Source of the DNA: Sphingomonas aracearum
GTDB lineage: Bacteria; Pseudomonadota; Alphaproteobacteria; Sphingomonadales; Sphingomonadaceae
Length of the DNA stretch: 64,000 bases
NCBI RefSeq assembly: GCF_003345355.1
Contig: NZ_QQNB01000003.1
Span: 1-64,000, forward strand
Direction: 5' to 3'
A program made the position numbers and the translations under genes. The notes under the pieces were generated by a model. That model ran no database searches. It was not told the DNA's origin and was given only the letters and a program-made list of their open reading frames with translations. Within the stretch, counting starts at the first letter, position 1. Each line of letters begins with the position of its first letter. Shown piece by piece: positions 17,872-26,518 of the stretch.

Positions 17872-17953
17872 GGTCCCAACATAGGCCCGTGCGCGGGCCG
17901 TGCCAGGGCCCATCGGGTTGCCGGCTCGCGCACGTGCGCCTACTTGGCGGGCG

Positions 17954-19108
17954 GTGAGGCGGCATTACGGCATGGACTGGCTGAGGATCGGGGCCTTTGG
18001 CCTGCTGATCCTCTACCATATCGGCATGGTCTTCGTGCCCTGGCCGTTCCACGTGAAGACCGCCCAGCCGTTCGACGCCGCCAAGGTGCCGATGGTGCTC
18101 ACCAATGCCTGGCGGCTGACCCTGCTGTTCGTGGTGTCCGGCTATGCCAGCCGCGCGCTGTTCGCCCGGTCGAAGAGCCTTTCCGCCTTTCTGCGCAACC
18201 GCAACCTGCGCCTCTTGCTGCCGCTCGCCTTCGGCGTGACGGTGATCGTGCCGCCGCAAAGCTGGGTGCAGCTCGTCACCCAGGCGGGCTATCCTCATGG
18301 CTTCGGCTATTTCTGGCTCCACGACTTCTTCCGCTTCGGAAAGGTCCATGGCCTGGCGCTGCCCGCCTGGAACCATCTGTGGTTCGTCGGCTATCTCTGG
18401 CTCTACACGCTGGCGCTCGGCCTTCTCCTGCTCCTGCCGCAGCGCGAGCGGTTGCAGCGCGCGTTCGATGTCGCGTTCGGCGGCTGGCGCGCGGTGATCC
18501 TGCCGATCGCGTGGCTGCTGCTCACCCAGGTGGAGCTGTTCACCCGCTGGGGCGACACGCAGGACGTGATCGGCGACGGCATCGCCCATCTCGCTTATTT
18601 CCCCGCCTTCCTGTTCGGCTTCGGCATGGCCGCCTCCTTCCCCGTGATGCGCGCGATCGGCCATTACTGGCGGCCCTGCGCGGTGGTCGCGGCCTTGTGC
18701 ATCGCCTTTGCCATGGCGGTGGAGATCGGCTGGCCGGGCAACGCCCTGCCCCCGCCGCCCTTGAGCGACCTCTACCAGGGTCTGCGCTATGTGGAGACAT
18801 GGGCCGCGATCGTCGCGCTGATCGGTCTGGCCGAGCGCTACTGGAACCACGACCTGCCGATCCGCGCCACGCTGACGGAAGCGATCTTCCCCTTCTACCT
18901 CGTCCACCAGACGATCATCGTGGTGACCGAATATGCGCTGCGGCCCTTGTCGCTCGGCCCGGCGGCGGAGTTCGCGGTGCTGGTGGTCGCCACCGTGCTC
19001 GGCTGCCTCGCCTTCTACTATGGCGGGCGGGGGATCGGCTGGCTGCGGCCGCTGATCGGCCTGCGCGCCGCCAAGAGGGTTGTTGAGGCGCGCCCCGCAA
19101 CGGGGTAA
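17954..19108 (+). CDS. membrane acyltransferase (acyltransferase 3 family)
   Basis: A 384-residue inner-membrane protein with about ten helices of the acyltransferase-3/OafA type, which O-acylate sugars or other envelope molecules. The N-terminal hallmark RHYGMDWLRIGAFG is visible, then LILYHIGMVF. The start chosen is GTG at 17954, giving the VRRHYGMDWLR head usual in this subgroup; ATG at 17972 is the alternative. No C-terminal SGNH domain is present. It is not next to an obvious glycan gene, so the acceptor is unknown. Confidence 0.85.
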   Translation: MRRHYGMDWLRIGAFGLLILYHIGMVFVPWPFHVKTAQPFDAAKVPMVLTNAWRLTLLFVVSGYASRALFARSKSLSAFLRNRNLRLLLPLAFGVTVIVPPQSWVQLVTQAGYPHGFGYFWLHDFFRFGKVHGLALPAWNHLWFVGYLWLYTLALGLLLLLPQRERLQRAFDVAFGGWRAVILPIAWLLLTQVELFTRWGDTQDVIGDGIAHLAYFPAFLFGFGMAASFPVMRAIGHYWRPCAVVAALCIAFAMAVEIGWPGNALPPPPLSDLYQGLRYVETWAAIVALIGLAERYWNHDLPIRATLTEAIFPFYLVHQTIIVVTEYALRPLSLGPAAEFAVLVVATVLGCLAFYYGGRGIGWLRPLIGLRAAKRVVEARPATG

Positions 19109-19118
19109 CGCGCCGGCC

Positions 19119-19979
19119 ATGCTGCGCCGCCTCTGCACCGCCCTCGCCCTGCTCGCCGCCACCCTGGCGAGCCCCGCTTCCGCTTATTGGGAATATGGCC
19201 ACGAAACCGTCGCGGAGATCGCGATGCGCAACGTCCAGCCGAAGACGCGCGCGGCGGTGATGCGGCTGCTGGCCCGAGGCAAGGTGCTCGGCACGCCCGA
19301 ATGCTCGGTGGCGACGATCGAGGGGGCCAGCACCTGGGCCGATTGCATCAAGCCGCTGAAGGACGCCGCCGGGCAGCCGCGCTACGGCTATGCCTATACC
19401 TGGCACTTCCAGGATGCGGACGTGTGCAAGCCGTTCGACCTCCAGCCCTCGTGCAAGGACGGCAACTGCGTATCCGCGCAGATCGAGCGCGACGTGAAGC
19501 TGCTGCGGAACCCGCGCACCCCGCTCAAGGCGCGGGTGGAGGCGCTGGCGTTCCTCATCCACTTCGTCGGCGACCTGCACCAGCCGCTCCATGCCGGCGA
19601 TCGTGAGGATCAGGGTGGCAACAAGGCGCTCGCTTCCTACGGCGCCTACAGCGCGCCGCGGCTGAACCTCCATTCGATCTGGGACGGCTATCTCGCCGAG
19701 CGCGCGGGCACCACGCCGCCCTCGCTGATCCGCCGCTACACGCCGGGCGAGCGCCGCCGGCTCGCCGCGGGCACCGTGATGGATTGGAGCCGCGAGAGCT
19801 GGCAGGTCGCGCATGATGCGGTCTACGCCACCGCCACGCATGGCGACGCCTGCGCGCCGATGCCCGCGCGCGCCGAACTGAGCCAGGCGGACATCGCCCG
19901 GCTGGTCCCGGTTGCCCGGCTGGAGCTGCAGCGCGGCGGCCTGCGACTCGCCAAGCTGCTCGATCGCATCTACGCTTGA
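19119..19979 (+). CDS. S1/P1-type nuclease, secreted
   Basis: A 286-residue protein with a signal peptide (1-22, cleavage near ASPASA). The zinc-dependent S1/P1 nuclease fold has its early Trp and His ligands in YWEYGHETVAEIA and the central ligands in HFVGDLHQPLHAGDREDQG. A further HSIWDGYL supplies more ligands. Family enzymes degrade single-stranded nucleic acids and remove 3' phosphates; they have three zinc ions. Mature S1/P1 enzymes begin exactly at Trp; here a Tyr precedes it. The ATG at 19119 lies 10 bases after the preceding gene's stop. Confidence 0.9.
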   Translation: MLRRLCTALALLAATLASPASAYWEYGHETVAEIAMRNVQPKTRAAVMRLLARGKVLGTPECSVATIEGASTWADCIKPLKDAAGQPRYGYAYTWHFQDADVCKPFDLQPSCKDGNCVSAQIERDVKLLRNPRTPLKARVEALAFLIHFVGDLHQPLHAGDREDQGGNKALASYGAYSAPRLNLHSIWDGYLAERAGTTPPSLIRRYTPGERRRLAAGTVMDWSRESWQVAHDAVYATATHGDACAPMPARAELSQADIARLVPVARLELQRGGLRLAKLLDRIYA

Positions 19980-19984
19980 GCCCG

Positions 19985-20785
19985 ATGGCTCAGCAGACGG
20001 CACCCAAACGAATTTTCATCACCGGCGGCGGCTCCGGTATCGGCGCCGCCACCGCCCGCCTGTTCGCCGGGCGCGGCTGGACCGTCGGCCTGGCCGACGT
20101 CAACGAAGCGGGGCTGGCCGAGGTGCGCGCTTCGTTGTCGGGTGAGGGCCACGCCACCTACCGCATGGACGTGCGCGACCGGGACGCGTGGCGCAGCGCG
20201 CTGGACGATTTCACCGCCGCATCTGGCGGGGCGCTGGACGTGCTGTTCAACAATGCCGGCATCGGCACCGGCGGCCCGCTGGCAAGCGCCGACTTCGCCG
20301 CGCTGGATCGCACGGTGGAGATCAACTTCACCGGCGTGCTGAACGGCGCCCGCATCGGCCATGCCTATCTCGCCAGGGCGGCGCCGGGATCGTGCCTGCT
20401 CAACACTTCCTCGGCGAGCGGCATCTACGGCTCGTCGGGCCTGGCGACCTATTCCGCCACCAAGTTCGCGGTGCGCGGCCTGTCGGAGGCGCTGGACGGC
20501 GAATGGTCGGCAGACGGCATCCGCGTGCGCTGCCTGCTGCCCTCCTTTATCGAGACGCCACTGTTGTCCGGCGCGGTGGGCGGCTCCAACCGCACCATCC
20601 GCGAGACGGTGACCGGCGCGGGCCTGGAGCTGACCCCGGTCGGCGTGGTCGCCGAAGCGGCGTGGACGGCGGTGCAGGGCGAGCGCCTGCACACCTATGT
20701 CGGAAAGACCGCGCAGCGCCTCGCCTTTGCCGCGCGGTGGATGCCCGGCTCCCTGCGCAAGCGGATGAAACGGAGCCTGCGATGA
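19985..20785 (+). CDS. short-chain dehydrogenase/reductase
   Basis: A 266-residue classical SDR oxidoreductase. It has the nucleotide loop TGGGSGIG (about 14-21), the NNAG motif in FNNAGIG and the catalytic Tyr-Lys in ATYSATKFAVRG, with Ser in SSASG. It uses NAD(P)H; the substrate is unknown. An in-frame TTG at 19976 would overlap the nuclease stop, but the ATG at 19985 is closer to the fold start. It ends in an ATGA overlap with the DUF2490 gene. Confidence 0.9.
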   Translation: MAQQTAPKRIFITGGGSGIGAATARLFAGRGWTVGLADVNEAGLAEVRASLSGEGHATYRMDVRDRDAWRSALDDFTAASGGALDVLFNNAGIGTGGPLASADFAALDRTVEINFTGVLNGARIGHAYLARAAPGSCLLNTSSASGIYGSSGLATYSATKFAVRGLSEALDGEWSADGIRVRCLLPSFIETPLLSGAVGGSNRTIRETVTGAGLELTPVGVVAEAAWTAVQGERLHTYVGKTAQRLAFAARWMPGSLRKRMKRSLR

Positions 20786-21465
20786 TGCGCTTCGGGCTCA
20801 CCCTGATCGCGGCCACCGCCGTCCTCCTCCTTGCCCCCGTCGCCCATGCCGAGGACGATCGCCAGGCCTGGGCCGCGGTTACCGCCAGCGGCGCCGTGAA
20901 GGGCGACCTGTTCGTCTGGCTGGAAGCGCAGGCGCGGATCACCGACGATGTCGGCGGCGGCACGCAGCTGCTGGTCCGCCCGGCGATCGGCGCGCGGATC
21001 GGCCGCGATGCGCATGCGGTCTTCGGCTACGCCCATGTCCGCACCGATCCGGAAACCGGCGCCGCCACCAGCGAGAATCGCCTGTGGCAGCAGGTGCAGT
21101 TCGTGCCGCTGCGCCATGCCGGTGGCGCGCCGCTGCTCGTCAGCCGCACCCGGCTGGAACAGCGCCGGCTCGTCGGGCGCGACGACACCGGCTGGCGCCT
21201 GCGCCAGTTCGTGCGCGCGCAAGCGCCGATCGCCGGCAGCAAGGTTCTGGCGGTCGCCTATACCGAAGGCTTCGTGAACCTGGCGGAGACTTCATGGGGT
21301 TCGCGCAAGGGCGTGGACCAGTGGCGCAACTTCGTCGGCGTCGGCCTGCCGATCACTCCCAGGATGCGGCTGGAGCCGGGCTATCTCAACCAGCGCGTGT
21401 TCCGTCGCGGCGACGACCGCACCAACCATATCCTGAACGCCGCCCTGTTCATCACCCTGCCCTGA
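20782..21465 (+). CDS. DUF2490 outer-membrane-type protein
   Basis: A 227-residue protein with a signal peptide (1-23, cleavage near AHA-EDD). A beta-rich body follows, alternating polar and hydrophobic residues and ending in a hydrophobic/Phe-Ile strand, consistent with a small outer-membrane beta barrel. The DUF2490 pattern (WAAVTASG...LFVWLEAQARI at the start, MRLEPGYLNQR near the end) is recognisable. Function is not known. It begins inside the stop of the SDR gene, so the pair is translationally coupled. Confidence 0.8.
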   Translation: MMRFGLTLIAATAVLLLAPVAHAEDDRQAWAAVTASGAVKGDLFVWLEAQARITDDVGGGTQLLVRPAIGARIGRDAHAVFGYAHVRTDPETGAATSENRLWQQVQFVPLRHAGGAPLLVSRTRLEQRRLVGRDDTGWRLRQFVRAQAPIAGSKVLAVAYTEGFVNLAETSWGSRKGVDQWRNFVGVGLPITPRMRLEPGYLNQRVFRRGDDRTNHILNAALFITLP

Positions 21466-21477
21466 AGCGCAAACCGT

Positions 21478-21771
21478 TCAGTCCACCAGCGCGTCCATCG
21501 CGCCGGCCATGTCCACGTCGCGGTGCGACAGCCCGCCCGCCTCATGCGTGGTGAGCAGCACGTCCACCCGGTTCCACACGTTGGACCATTCGGGATGATG
21601 GTCCATCTTCTCGGCGAGCAGCGCCACGCGCGTCATGAAGCCGAAGGCCGCGCTGAAATCGGCAAAGGTGAAGGTGCGCGTGATCGCATCGCGCGCTTCG
21701 TCGAAATCCCATTCGTCCAGCGCGTCCAGCGCCTCGGCGCGCTCTTCCTCGTTCAGCGGTTCGATTGACAC
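21478..21771 (-). CDS. phhB: pterin-4a-carbinolamine dehydratase
   Basis: A 97-residue member of the PCD/DCoH family, which dehydrates 4a-hydroxytetrahydrobiopterin formed by aromatic amino-acid hydroxylases. The active-site histidines are in [31 protein letters not shown]. The length is normal. The phenylalanine hydroxylase partner (phhA) is not in the window. It is convergent with DUF2490 and divergent from the zincin gene. Confidence 0.92.
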   Translation of the reverse strand: MSIEPLNEEERAEALDALDEWDFDEARDAITRTFTFADFSAAFGFMTRVALLAEKMDHHPEWSNVWNRVDVLLTTHEAGGLSHRDVDMAGAMDALVD

Positions 21772-21803
21772 GGCCCTCTCCCTTCGGCTGTGTGGCTTAT
21801 ACG

Positions 21804-22205
21804 ATGGCGCAGTCCGATCAATCCTGGCACGCGCCCGATGCGGCGACGATCGAGGCGATGGCGCGCGAAGCGCTGGCCGGACTGCCCGCGCCGTTCGGCG
21901 CGCATCTCGGCGCTGTCGTGCTGCTGGTGGAGGAGTTCGCGGACGAGGACACGCTCGACGCCCTGGGCATCGAGGATCCGTTCGAACTCACCGGCCTCTA
22001 CCATGGCCGCCCCGTGGGCGAGAAATCGTCCTTCGATTCCGGCGCGCCGCCCGACCGGATCCATCTCTATCGCCGCGCCATCCTGGACGAGTGGGTGGAC
22101 ACCGGCGTGGACCTGCGCGCGCTGGTCCACCACATCGTGGTGCACGAGGTCGGCCATCATTTCGGCCTGTCCGATGACGACATGCACCGGCTGGAAGGCG
22201 AGTGA
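21804..22205 (+). CDS. metallopeptidase-like zincin family protein
   Basis: A 133-residue cytosolic protein with a zinc-binding HEVGH (114-118) in [20 protein letters not shown], matching the small bacterial zincin-like group (PF06262 type). The ATG at 21804 is chosen as the first Met at the conserved start. No protease activity has been shown for most members. Its last codons overlap the GTG start of ccmA (GTGA), so the two are coupled; this gene often sits elsewhere, so the pairing may be only positional. Confidence 0.85.
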   Translation: MAQSDQSWHAPDAATIEAMAREALAGLPAPFGAHLGAVVLLVEEFADEDTLDALGIEDPFELTGLYHGRPVGEKSSFDSGAPPDRIHLYRRAILDEWVDTGVDLRALVHHIVVHEVGHHFGLSDDDMHRLEGE

Positions 22206-22777
22206 CCGCGCTGGCCTTGAGCGACGTGGCGGGCGCGCGGGGCGGGGAAATGCTGTTCGCCGGCGTGTCGCTCGCGCTTGGCCCGGGCGAGGCGGCGCTG
22301 GTGACCGGCCCGAACGGGGCAGGCAAGTCGACGCTCGTGCGCATCTGCGCCGGGCTGCTGGCCCCTGCCATGGGGACGGTGCGCAGCGAGGGACGGATCG
22401 CGCTGCTCGCCGAGGCGCATGCGCTCGATCCCGAGCTGCCGCTCGCGCGCGCGCTCGACTTCTGGAGCGCGCTCGACGGAGGCGGTCCGCAGGCGGTGGC
22501 CAGCGCGCTTGCCGCGGTGGAGCTCGCCCCGGTGGCGCAGCTGCCGGTCCGCCTCCTGTCGACCGGCCAGCGGCGCCGCGCCGCCTTTGCGCGGGTGATC
22601 GCCAGCGATGCGCCCATCTGGCTGCTGGACGAGCCCGCCAACGGGCTGGACGCGGCGGCCATCGCCCGGCTGGAACACCTGCTCGCCGTGCATCGTGCGG
22701 CCGGCGGCATCGTGCTCGCCGCGACCCATCTCCCGATCGCACTGCCCGGCGCGGTGCCTGTCGAGGTGGGGCGGTGA
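22202..22777 (+). CDS. ccmA: heme exporter ATP-binding protein
   Basis: The 191-residue ABC ATPase of the cytochrome c maturation (system I) complex. Walker A GPNGAGKST (about 35-43), the signature-like LSTGQRRRAAFAR and Walker B IWLLDEPANGLD are visible. With CcmB and CcmC it releases holo-CcmE from the membrane complex. Start GTG overlaps the previous gene; the stop overlaps the GTG of ccmB. The ATPase is slightly short, as usual for CcmA. Confidence 0.93.
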   Translation: MTALALSDVAGARGGEMLFAGVSLALGPGEAALVTGPNGAGKSTLVRICAGLLAPAMGTVRSEGRIALLAEAHALDPELPLARALDFWSALDGGGPQAVASALAAVELAPVAQLPVRLLSTGQRRRAAFARVIASDAPIWLLDEPANGLDAAAIARLEHLLAVHRAAGGIVLAATHLPIALPGAVPVEVGR

Positions 22778-23409
22778 TCGCCGCGCTGCTGCTGCGCGAT
22801 GTGCGTCGTGCCTGGACCGGGGGCGGCGCGGTGTGGCCGGTGGCCTTCTTCCTGCTCGCCTGCGTGCTGTTCCCGTTTGCGGTCGGGCCGGATGCCGCGC
22901 TGCTCTCGCGGGTGGGCGGCGGGGTGGTGTGGACCGCGGCGCTGCTCGCCGCCCTGTTGCCGATCGAGCGGCTGCTCGCCCCCGACCGCGACGCCGGGGT
23001 GCTCGACCAGCTGGCGGTGCGCGGCGCATCGATGAGCGCGGTGGCGGCGATCAAGATCGCGGCACATTGGTGCGCCTTTGCGCCCCCGCTGATGGCCGCG
23101 GCGCTCCTCGCGGCGGGCCTGCTCGGCGTGTCCGGCGAGACGCTGCTGCGGGTGGAGATCGGGTTGGCGATCGGCACGCCGGGCCTCGCTGCGCTGGCGG
23201 TGGCGACCGCCGCGCTGGTCGCCGGGCTGCGCGGGGCAGGTGCTCTAGCCGGGCTGCTGATGCTGCCGCTGGCGGTGCCGCTGCTGATCTTCGGCGCCGG
23301 CAGCCTGGACGGCGGCAGCGGCGCGTTGAAGCTGCTGGCGGCGATCAGCCTGCTGCTGTGCGCCGGCGCGCCGTTCGTCGCCGGCGCGGCGCTCAGGATG
23401 GCGGATTAG
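22774..23409 (+). CDS. ccmB: heme exporter membrane protein CcmB
   Basis: A 211-residue inner-membrane protein with about six helices, the partner permease of CcmA in c-type cytochrome maturation. The N-terminal ALLLRDVRRAW and FPFAVGPDA segments are typical. It starts at GTG inside the ccmA stop. ccmC, expected next in most system I operons, does not follow: the next plus-strand gene is about 9.7 kb away (pyrE). Confidence 0.9.
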   Translation: MIAALLLRDVRRAWTGGGAVWPVAFFLLACVLFPFAVGPDAALLSRVGGGVVWTAALLAALLPIERLLAPDRDAGVLDQLAVRGASMSAVAAIKIAAHWCAFAPPLMAAALLAAGLLGVSGETLLRVEIGLAIGTPGLAALAVATAALVAGLRGAGALAGLLMLPLAVPLLIFGAGSLDGGSGALKLLAAISLLLCAGAPFVAGAALRMAD

Positions 23410-23418
23410 CGAACATCT

Positions 23419-23439
23419 CTCCCTGCGGGGAGCAGGGAG
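23419..23439. terminator. perfect hairpin between convergent ccmB and methyltransferase genes
   Basis: CTCCCTGC and GCAGGGAG form an 8-pair stem around a 5-base loop, 10 bases after the ccmB stop and before the convergent methyltransferase stop. No T-run follows. Confidence 0.4.
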
Positions 23440-23526
23440 TGTCCCGCAGATCGCAGGGCGACGCCCGCAGGATGGTGTTTGGAGGAAGCAAGGCCGTGCG
23501 CCGCACACCCGAGGGCGGCTGCCGCG

Positions 23527-24396
23527 TCAGCGCCGCCAGCGCGCCCAGATCGCGGTGGGCAGCAGCAACCCGCGCGATTCCTCGCGCACCGCCAGTTCGC
23601 CCGCCTCGATCGTGCCGCCCAGCCCCGCCAGTTCCTGGCGCAGCAGCTCGCCGATCGCCAGCGCCGACATGCGCACGGCATAGACGGTGAGGAACAGGAA
23701 CCGCGAGTCGCCATCCAGCAACTGGCGGCAATCGCGGATCAGCGGCGGCAGGCCGTCCTCCAGCGTCCAGCGCTCGCCATTCGGCCCGCGGCCGAACTTC
23801 GGCGGATCGAGCAGGATCCCGTCGTAGCGGCGGCCGCGCCGCGCCTCGCGCGCGGCGAACTTGCCGGCATCCTCCACCAGCCAGCGGATCGGCCGGTCCG
23901 CCAACCCGGAGAAAGCCGCGTTCGCCTTGGCCGCCTCCACCGACTTCTTGGAGGCATCCACATGCACCATGCGCACACCTTGGCTCGCCATTGCCGACGT
24001 GCCGACGCCGGTATAGCCGAACAGGTTGAGGCATTCGGGCGCCTCCATGCCTGCCACCTGTTCGCGCATCCAGCGCCACACCGGCGCCATGTCCGGGAAA
24101 AAGCCGAGATGGCGGAACGGCGTGCATTGCGCGGTGAAGCGCACGTCGTCCCAGTTGAGCGGCCAGCCTTCGCGCGGCACCGGCTGGCGGAACACCCAGC
24201 GCCCGCCGCCTTCCTCGTCCGACGCGGGCACGAACTCGCCGTCCGCCTGCCACTCGTCCTGCGCCGGCGCCCACAGGGCCTGACCCTCCGGCCGGATGAA
24301 GCGGAACCGGCCATAGCGTTCCAGCTTGCGGCCATTGCCCGAATCGACCAGCCCGTAATCCGCCCAGGGCTCGCCGGCGAGCGTCTGCAGCTGCAT
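23527..24396 (-). CDS. class I SAM-dependent methyltransferase (RlmI/RlmK-like)
   Basis: A 289-residue protein that resembles the C-terminal domain of 23S rRNA (cytosine-C5) methyltransferases. Motif I is in CLNLFGYTGVGTSAMA and the catalytic-type motif in GILLDPPKFGRGPNGE. There is no N-terminal PUA domain. The N-terminal third (1-100) is a beta-rich segment. It begins one base after the thrC stop, so it is likely coupled to it. Substrate (rRNA or another RNA/protein) is inferred only. Confidence 0.85.
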   Translation of the reverse strand: MQLQTLAGEPWADYGLVDSGNGRKLERYGRFRFIRPEGQALWAPAQDEWQADGEFVPASDEEGGGRWVFRQPVPREGWPLNWDDVRFTAQCTPFRHLGFFPDMAPVWRWMREQVAGMEAPECLNLFGYTGVGTSAMASQGVRMVHVDASKKSVEAAKANAAFSGLADRPIRWLVEDAGKFAAREARRGRRYDGILLDPPKFGRGPNGERWTLEDGLPPLIRDCRQLLDGDSRFLFLTVYAVRMSALAIGELLRQELAGLGGTIEAGELAVREESRGLLLPTAIWARWRR

Positions 24397-24397
24397 G

Positions 24398-25783
24398 TCA
24401 GGACCGCGCGTCGATATAGGCGGTCACCGCCTCGAACGTCGCCGGCACGCGGTCGTAGCGCTCCTCGCGGTCGAACAGGTCGCCGACCCGCGACGGCAGC
24501 GCCGGGCGGCGGCCGGTCGCGCGCTCCACCGCATCGCGGAACTTGGCCGGGTGGGCGGTGGCCAGCGTCACCACCGGGGTGCGGCCGAGATCGGCGCGCC
24601 GCGCGGCGGCCAGGGCAACCGCAGTATGCGGGTCGATCGTCTCGCCGCTCGCCTCGCACGCCCAGCGCATCGCCAGCGTCATGTCGTCCACGTCCACCGC
24701 ATCGGCGACCAGCAGCCCGGCGGCGCCTTCACGCTGCGCGTTGGTCAGGCGCATCGCCCGGCTCGCCTCGAATCCGGCCATCTGCGCGGCCAGCGCCTTG
24801 CCGTCGCGCCCGCCGGCGTCGAACAGCAGCCGTTCGAAATTGCTCGACACCTGGATGTCCATCGACGGCGTCGGCGTGGGGATCACCTCGCGGCTGGAAT
24901 AGTCGCCGCTGGTCAGCGCGCGCGCGAGGATGTCGTTCACGTTGGTGGCGACGATCAGCTTGGCGATCGGCAGGCCCATCTGCGCCGCGACATAGCCCGC
25001 GAACACATCGCCGAAATTGCCCGTCGGCACCGAAAACGCGACCGGGCGGCCCGGTCCGCCAAGGCGCACGGCGGCGTAGAAATAATAGACCACCTGCGCC
25101 ATCAGCCGCGCCCAGTTGATCGAGTTCACCGCCGACAGCCGGTGCTGCGCGGCGAAGGGGCGATCGTTGAACATCGCCTTCACCAGCGCCTGCGCATCGT
25201 CGAAGCTGCCGGAGATCGCGAGGTTGTGGACGTTGGGGCTCAGCACCGTCGTCATCTGCCGGCGCTGCACGTCGGACACGCGGCCATCGGGATGCAGCAT
25301 GAAGATGCGGATGTTCTCGCGCCCCGCCACCGCGTCGATCGCCGCGGAGCCGGTGTCGCCGGAAGTCGCCCCGACGATCGTCAGCGCACGATCGGTGCCG
25401 GTCAGGAACCGCTCGAACAGCAGGCCGAGCAGTTGCAGCGCCACGTCCTTGAAGGCGAGCGTGGGGCCATGGAACAGCTCCAGCAGCCACTGGTCATGGT
25501 CGATCTGCGTCAGCGGGGTCACCGCGGCGTGCGAGAAGCGGCCATAGGCCTGCTCGCACAAGGCGCGCAGCTCCTCGCGGGACAGGCAACCTTCCACGAA
25601 GGGCGCCATCACCGCCGCCGCGGTATCGGCGTAGGACAGCCCCGCCATCGCCGCGATCTCGTCCGCCTCGAAGCGCGGCCAGCTTTCCGGCACATAGAGG
25701 CCGCCGTCGACGGCCAGGCCGGCAAGGGTTGCCCCTTCGAAGTCGAGTACGGGCGCGGAGCCGCGGGTGGAGATGTAGCGCAT
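24398..25783 (-). CDS. thrC: threonine synthase
   Basis: A PLP enzyme that converts O-phosphohomoserine to threonine, the last step of threonine synthesis. The 461-residue product has the PLP lysine in HGPTLAFKDVALQ (Lys112), the phosphate loop GATSGDTGSAA, and a C-terminal domain of the long (E. coli/yeast) ThrC type. The Met at 25783 (MRYISTRG) is the conserved start; an in-frame extension overlaps SURF1. It lies 11 bases after SURF1. Confidence 0.96.
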   Translation of the reverse strand: MRYISTRGSAPVLDFEGATLAGLAVDGGLYVPESWPRFEADEIAAMAGLSYADTAAAVMAPFVEGCLSREELRALCEQAYGRFSHAAVTPLTQIDHDQWLLELFHGPTLAFKDVALQLLGLLFERFLTGTDRALTIVGATSGDTGSAAIDAVAGRENIRIFMLHPDGRVSDVQRRQMTTVLSPNVHNLAISGSFDDAQALVKAMFNDRPFAAQHRLSAVNSINWARLMAQVVYYFYAAVRLGGPGRPVAFSVPTGNFGDVFAGYVAAQMGLPIAKLIVATNVNDILARALTSGDYSSREVIPTPTPSMDIQVSSNFERLLFDAGGRDGKALAAQMAGFEASRAMRLTNAQREGAAGLLVADAVDVDDMTLAMRWACEASGETIDPHTAVALAAARRADLGRTPVVTLATAHPAKFRDAVERATGRRPALPSRVGDLFDREERYDRVPATFEAVTAYIDARS

Positions 25784-25794
25784 GGGGTTCGTGC

Positions 25795-26397
25795 CTAACG
25801 CCGGCTCCGCCCAGCGGCAATGCGCCGGCGCACGGCCAGGACGTAGATGATCGCGGCGATCGCGGCGAAGAAGAACCATTGTCCGGCATAGGCCAGGTGG
25901 TTGTTGGGCACCGCGGACACGTCCGGCCCCTTGTTCCGCGCCAGCCCGGCGGGCGGGGTGTCGGCGACCAGCAGCAGCGGCACCGGGGCCGGATCGGCGA
26001 GGCTGGCGATCAGCGAACGCGCATCGGGTGCGTGGCTAAGAAATCCGCGCACGCTGCCCCCCGACCATTCCGGTCGGGCCTTCGGATCGCGGGTGGTGCC
26101 CAGCTGCACGAGGAGGCCGCCCGCGCACGCCGCGATGGCGCGGTATCCGGCCGATCCGGCCCCCGCCAGCGTCACGCGGACGGGGGGGCGGCAGGTGGCG
26201 TGACTGCGGCGGAACAGCAGGCGGTCGTCCGCCTGCGCGGGAAAGGCGATCGGCGGCTTGGCCGGGTTGGTCGCCAGTTGGGCGAGATAGGCCTCCTTTT
26301 GCGGGAGGCGGTCGAACAGCTGCCAGCACCCCAGCGCGACCATGGCGGCGATCGCCACGGCGACGATCAGCGTGGGAAGGAAGGGGATGCGCTTCAC
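25795..26397 (-). CDS. SURF1 family cytochrome oxidase assembly protein
   Basis: A 200-residue inner-membrane protein needed for efficient insertion of heme a into subunit I of cytochrome c oxidase. The two membrane helices are at about 8-26 (with GCWQLFDRLPQKEAYL just after) and at the end (PNNHLAYAGQWFFFAAIAAI), both hallmarks of SURF1. It is shorter than the usual 230-250 residues, with the loss in the periplasmic loop. It follows ctaE by about 120 bases. Confidence 0.9.
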   Translation of the reverse strand: MKRIPFLPTLIVAVAIAAMVALGCWQLFDRLPQKEAYLAQLATNPAKPPIAFPAQADDRLLFRRSHATCRPPVRVTLAGAGSAGYRAIAACAGGLLVQLGTTRDPKARPEWSGGSVRGFLSHAPDARSLIASLADPAPVPLLLVADTPPAGLARNKGPDVSAVPNNHLAYAGQWFFFAAIAAIIYVLAVRRRIAAGRSRR

Positions 26398-26480
26398 CCG
26401 GCGTTCCGCTTGTTCGCAGGAGCCGCCGGGAAGACGTGTCGCCGGCTGGAGAAAGGACGGGAAGAGCGCATCGTGGGTGC

Positions 26481-26506
26481 GGAAGCGGGCAACCGCGCCC
26501 GCTCCC
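26481..26506 (-). terminator. hairpin downstream of ctaE
   Basis: GGAAGCGGGC and GCCCGCTCCC pair over 10 positions with one mismatch and a 6-base loop, just after the ctaE stop. No T-run, so it may be a pause or mRNA-end structure between ctaE and the SURF1 gene. Confidence 0.35.
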
Positions 26507-26518
26507 GCCCGCCGGACG

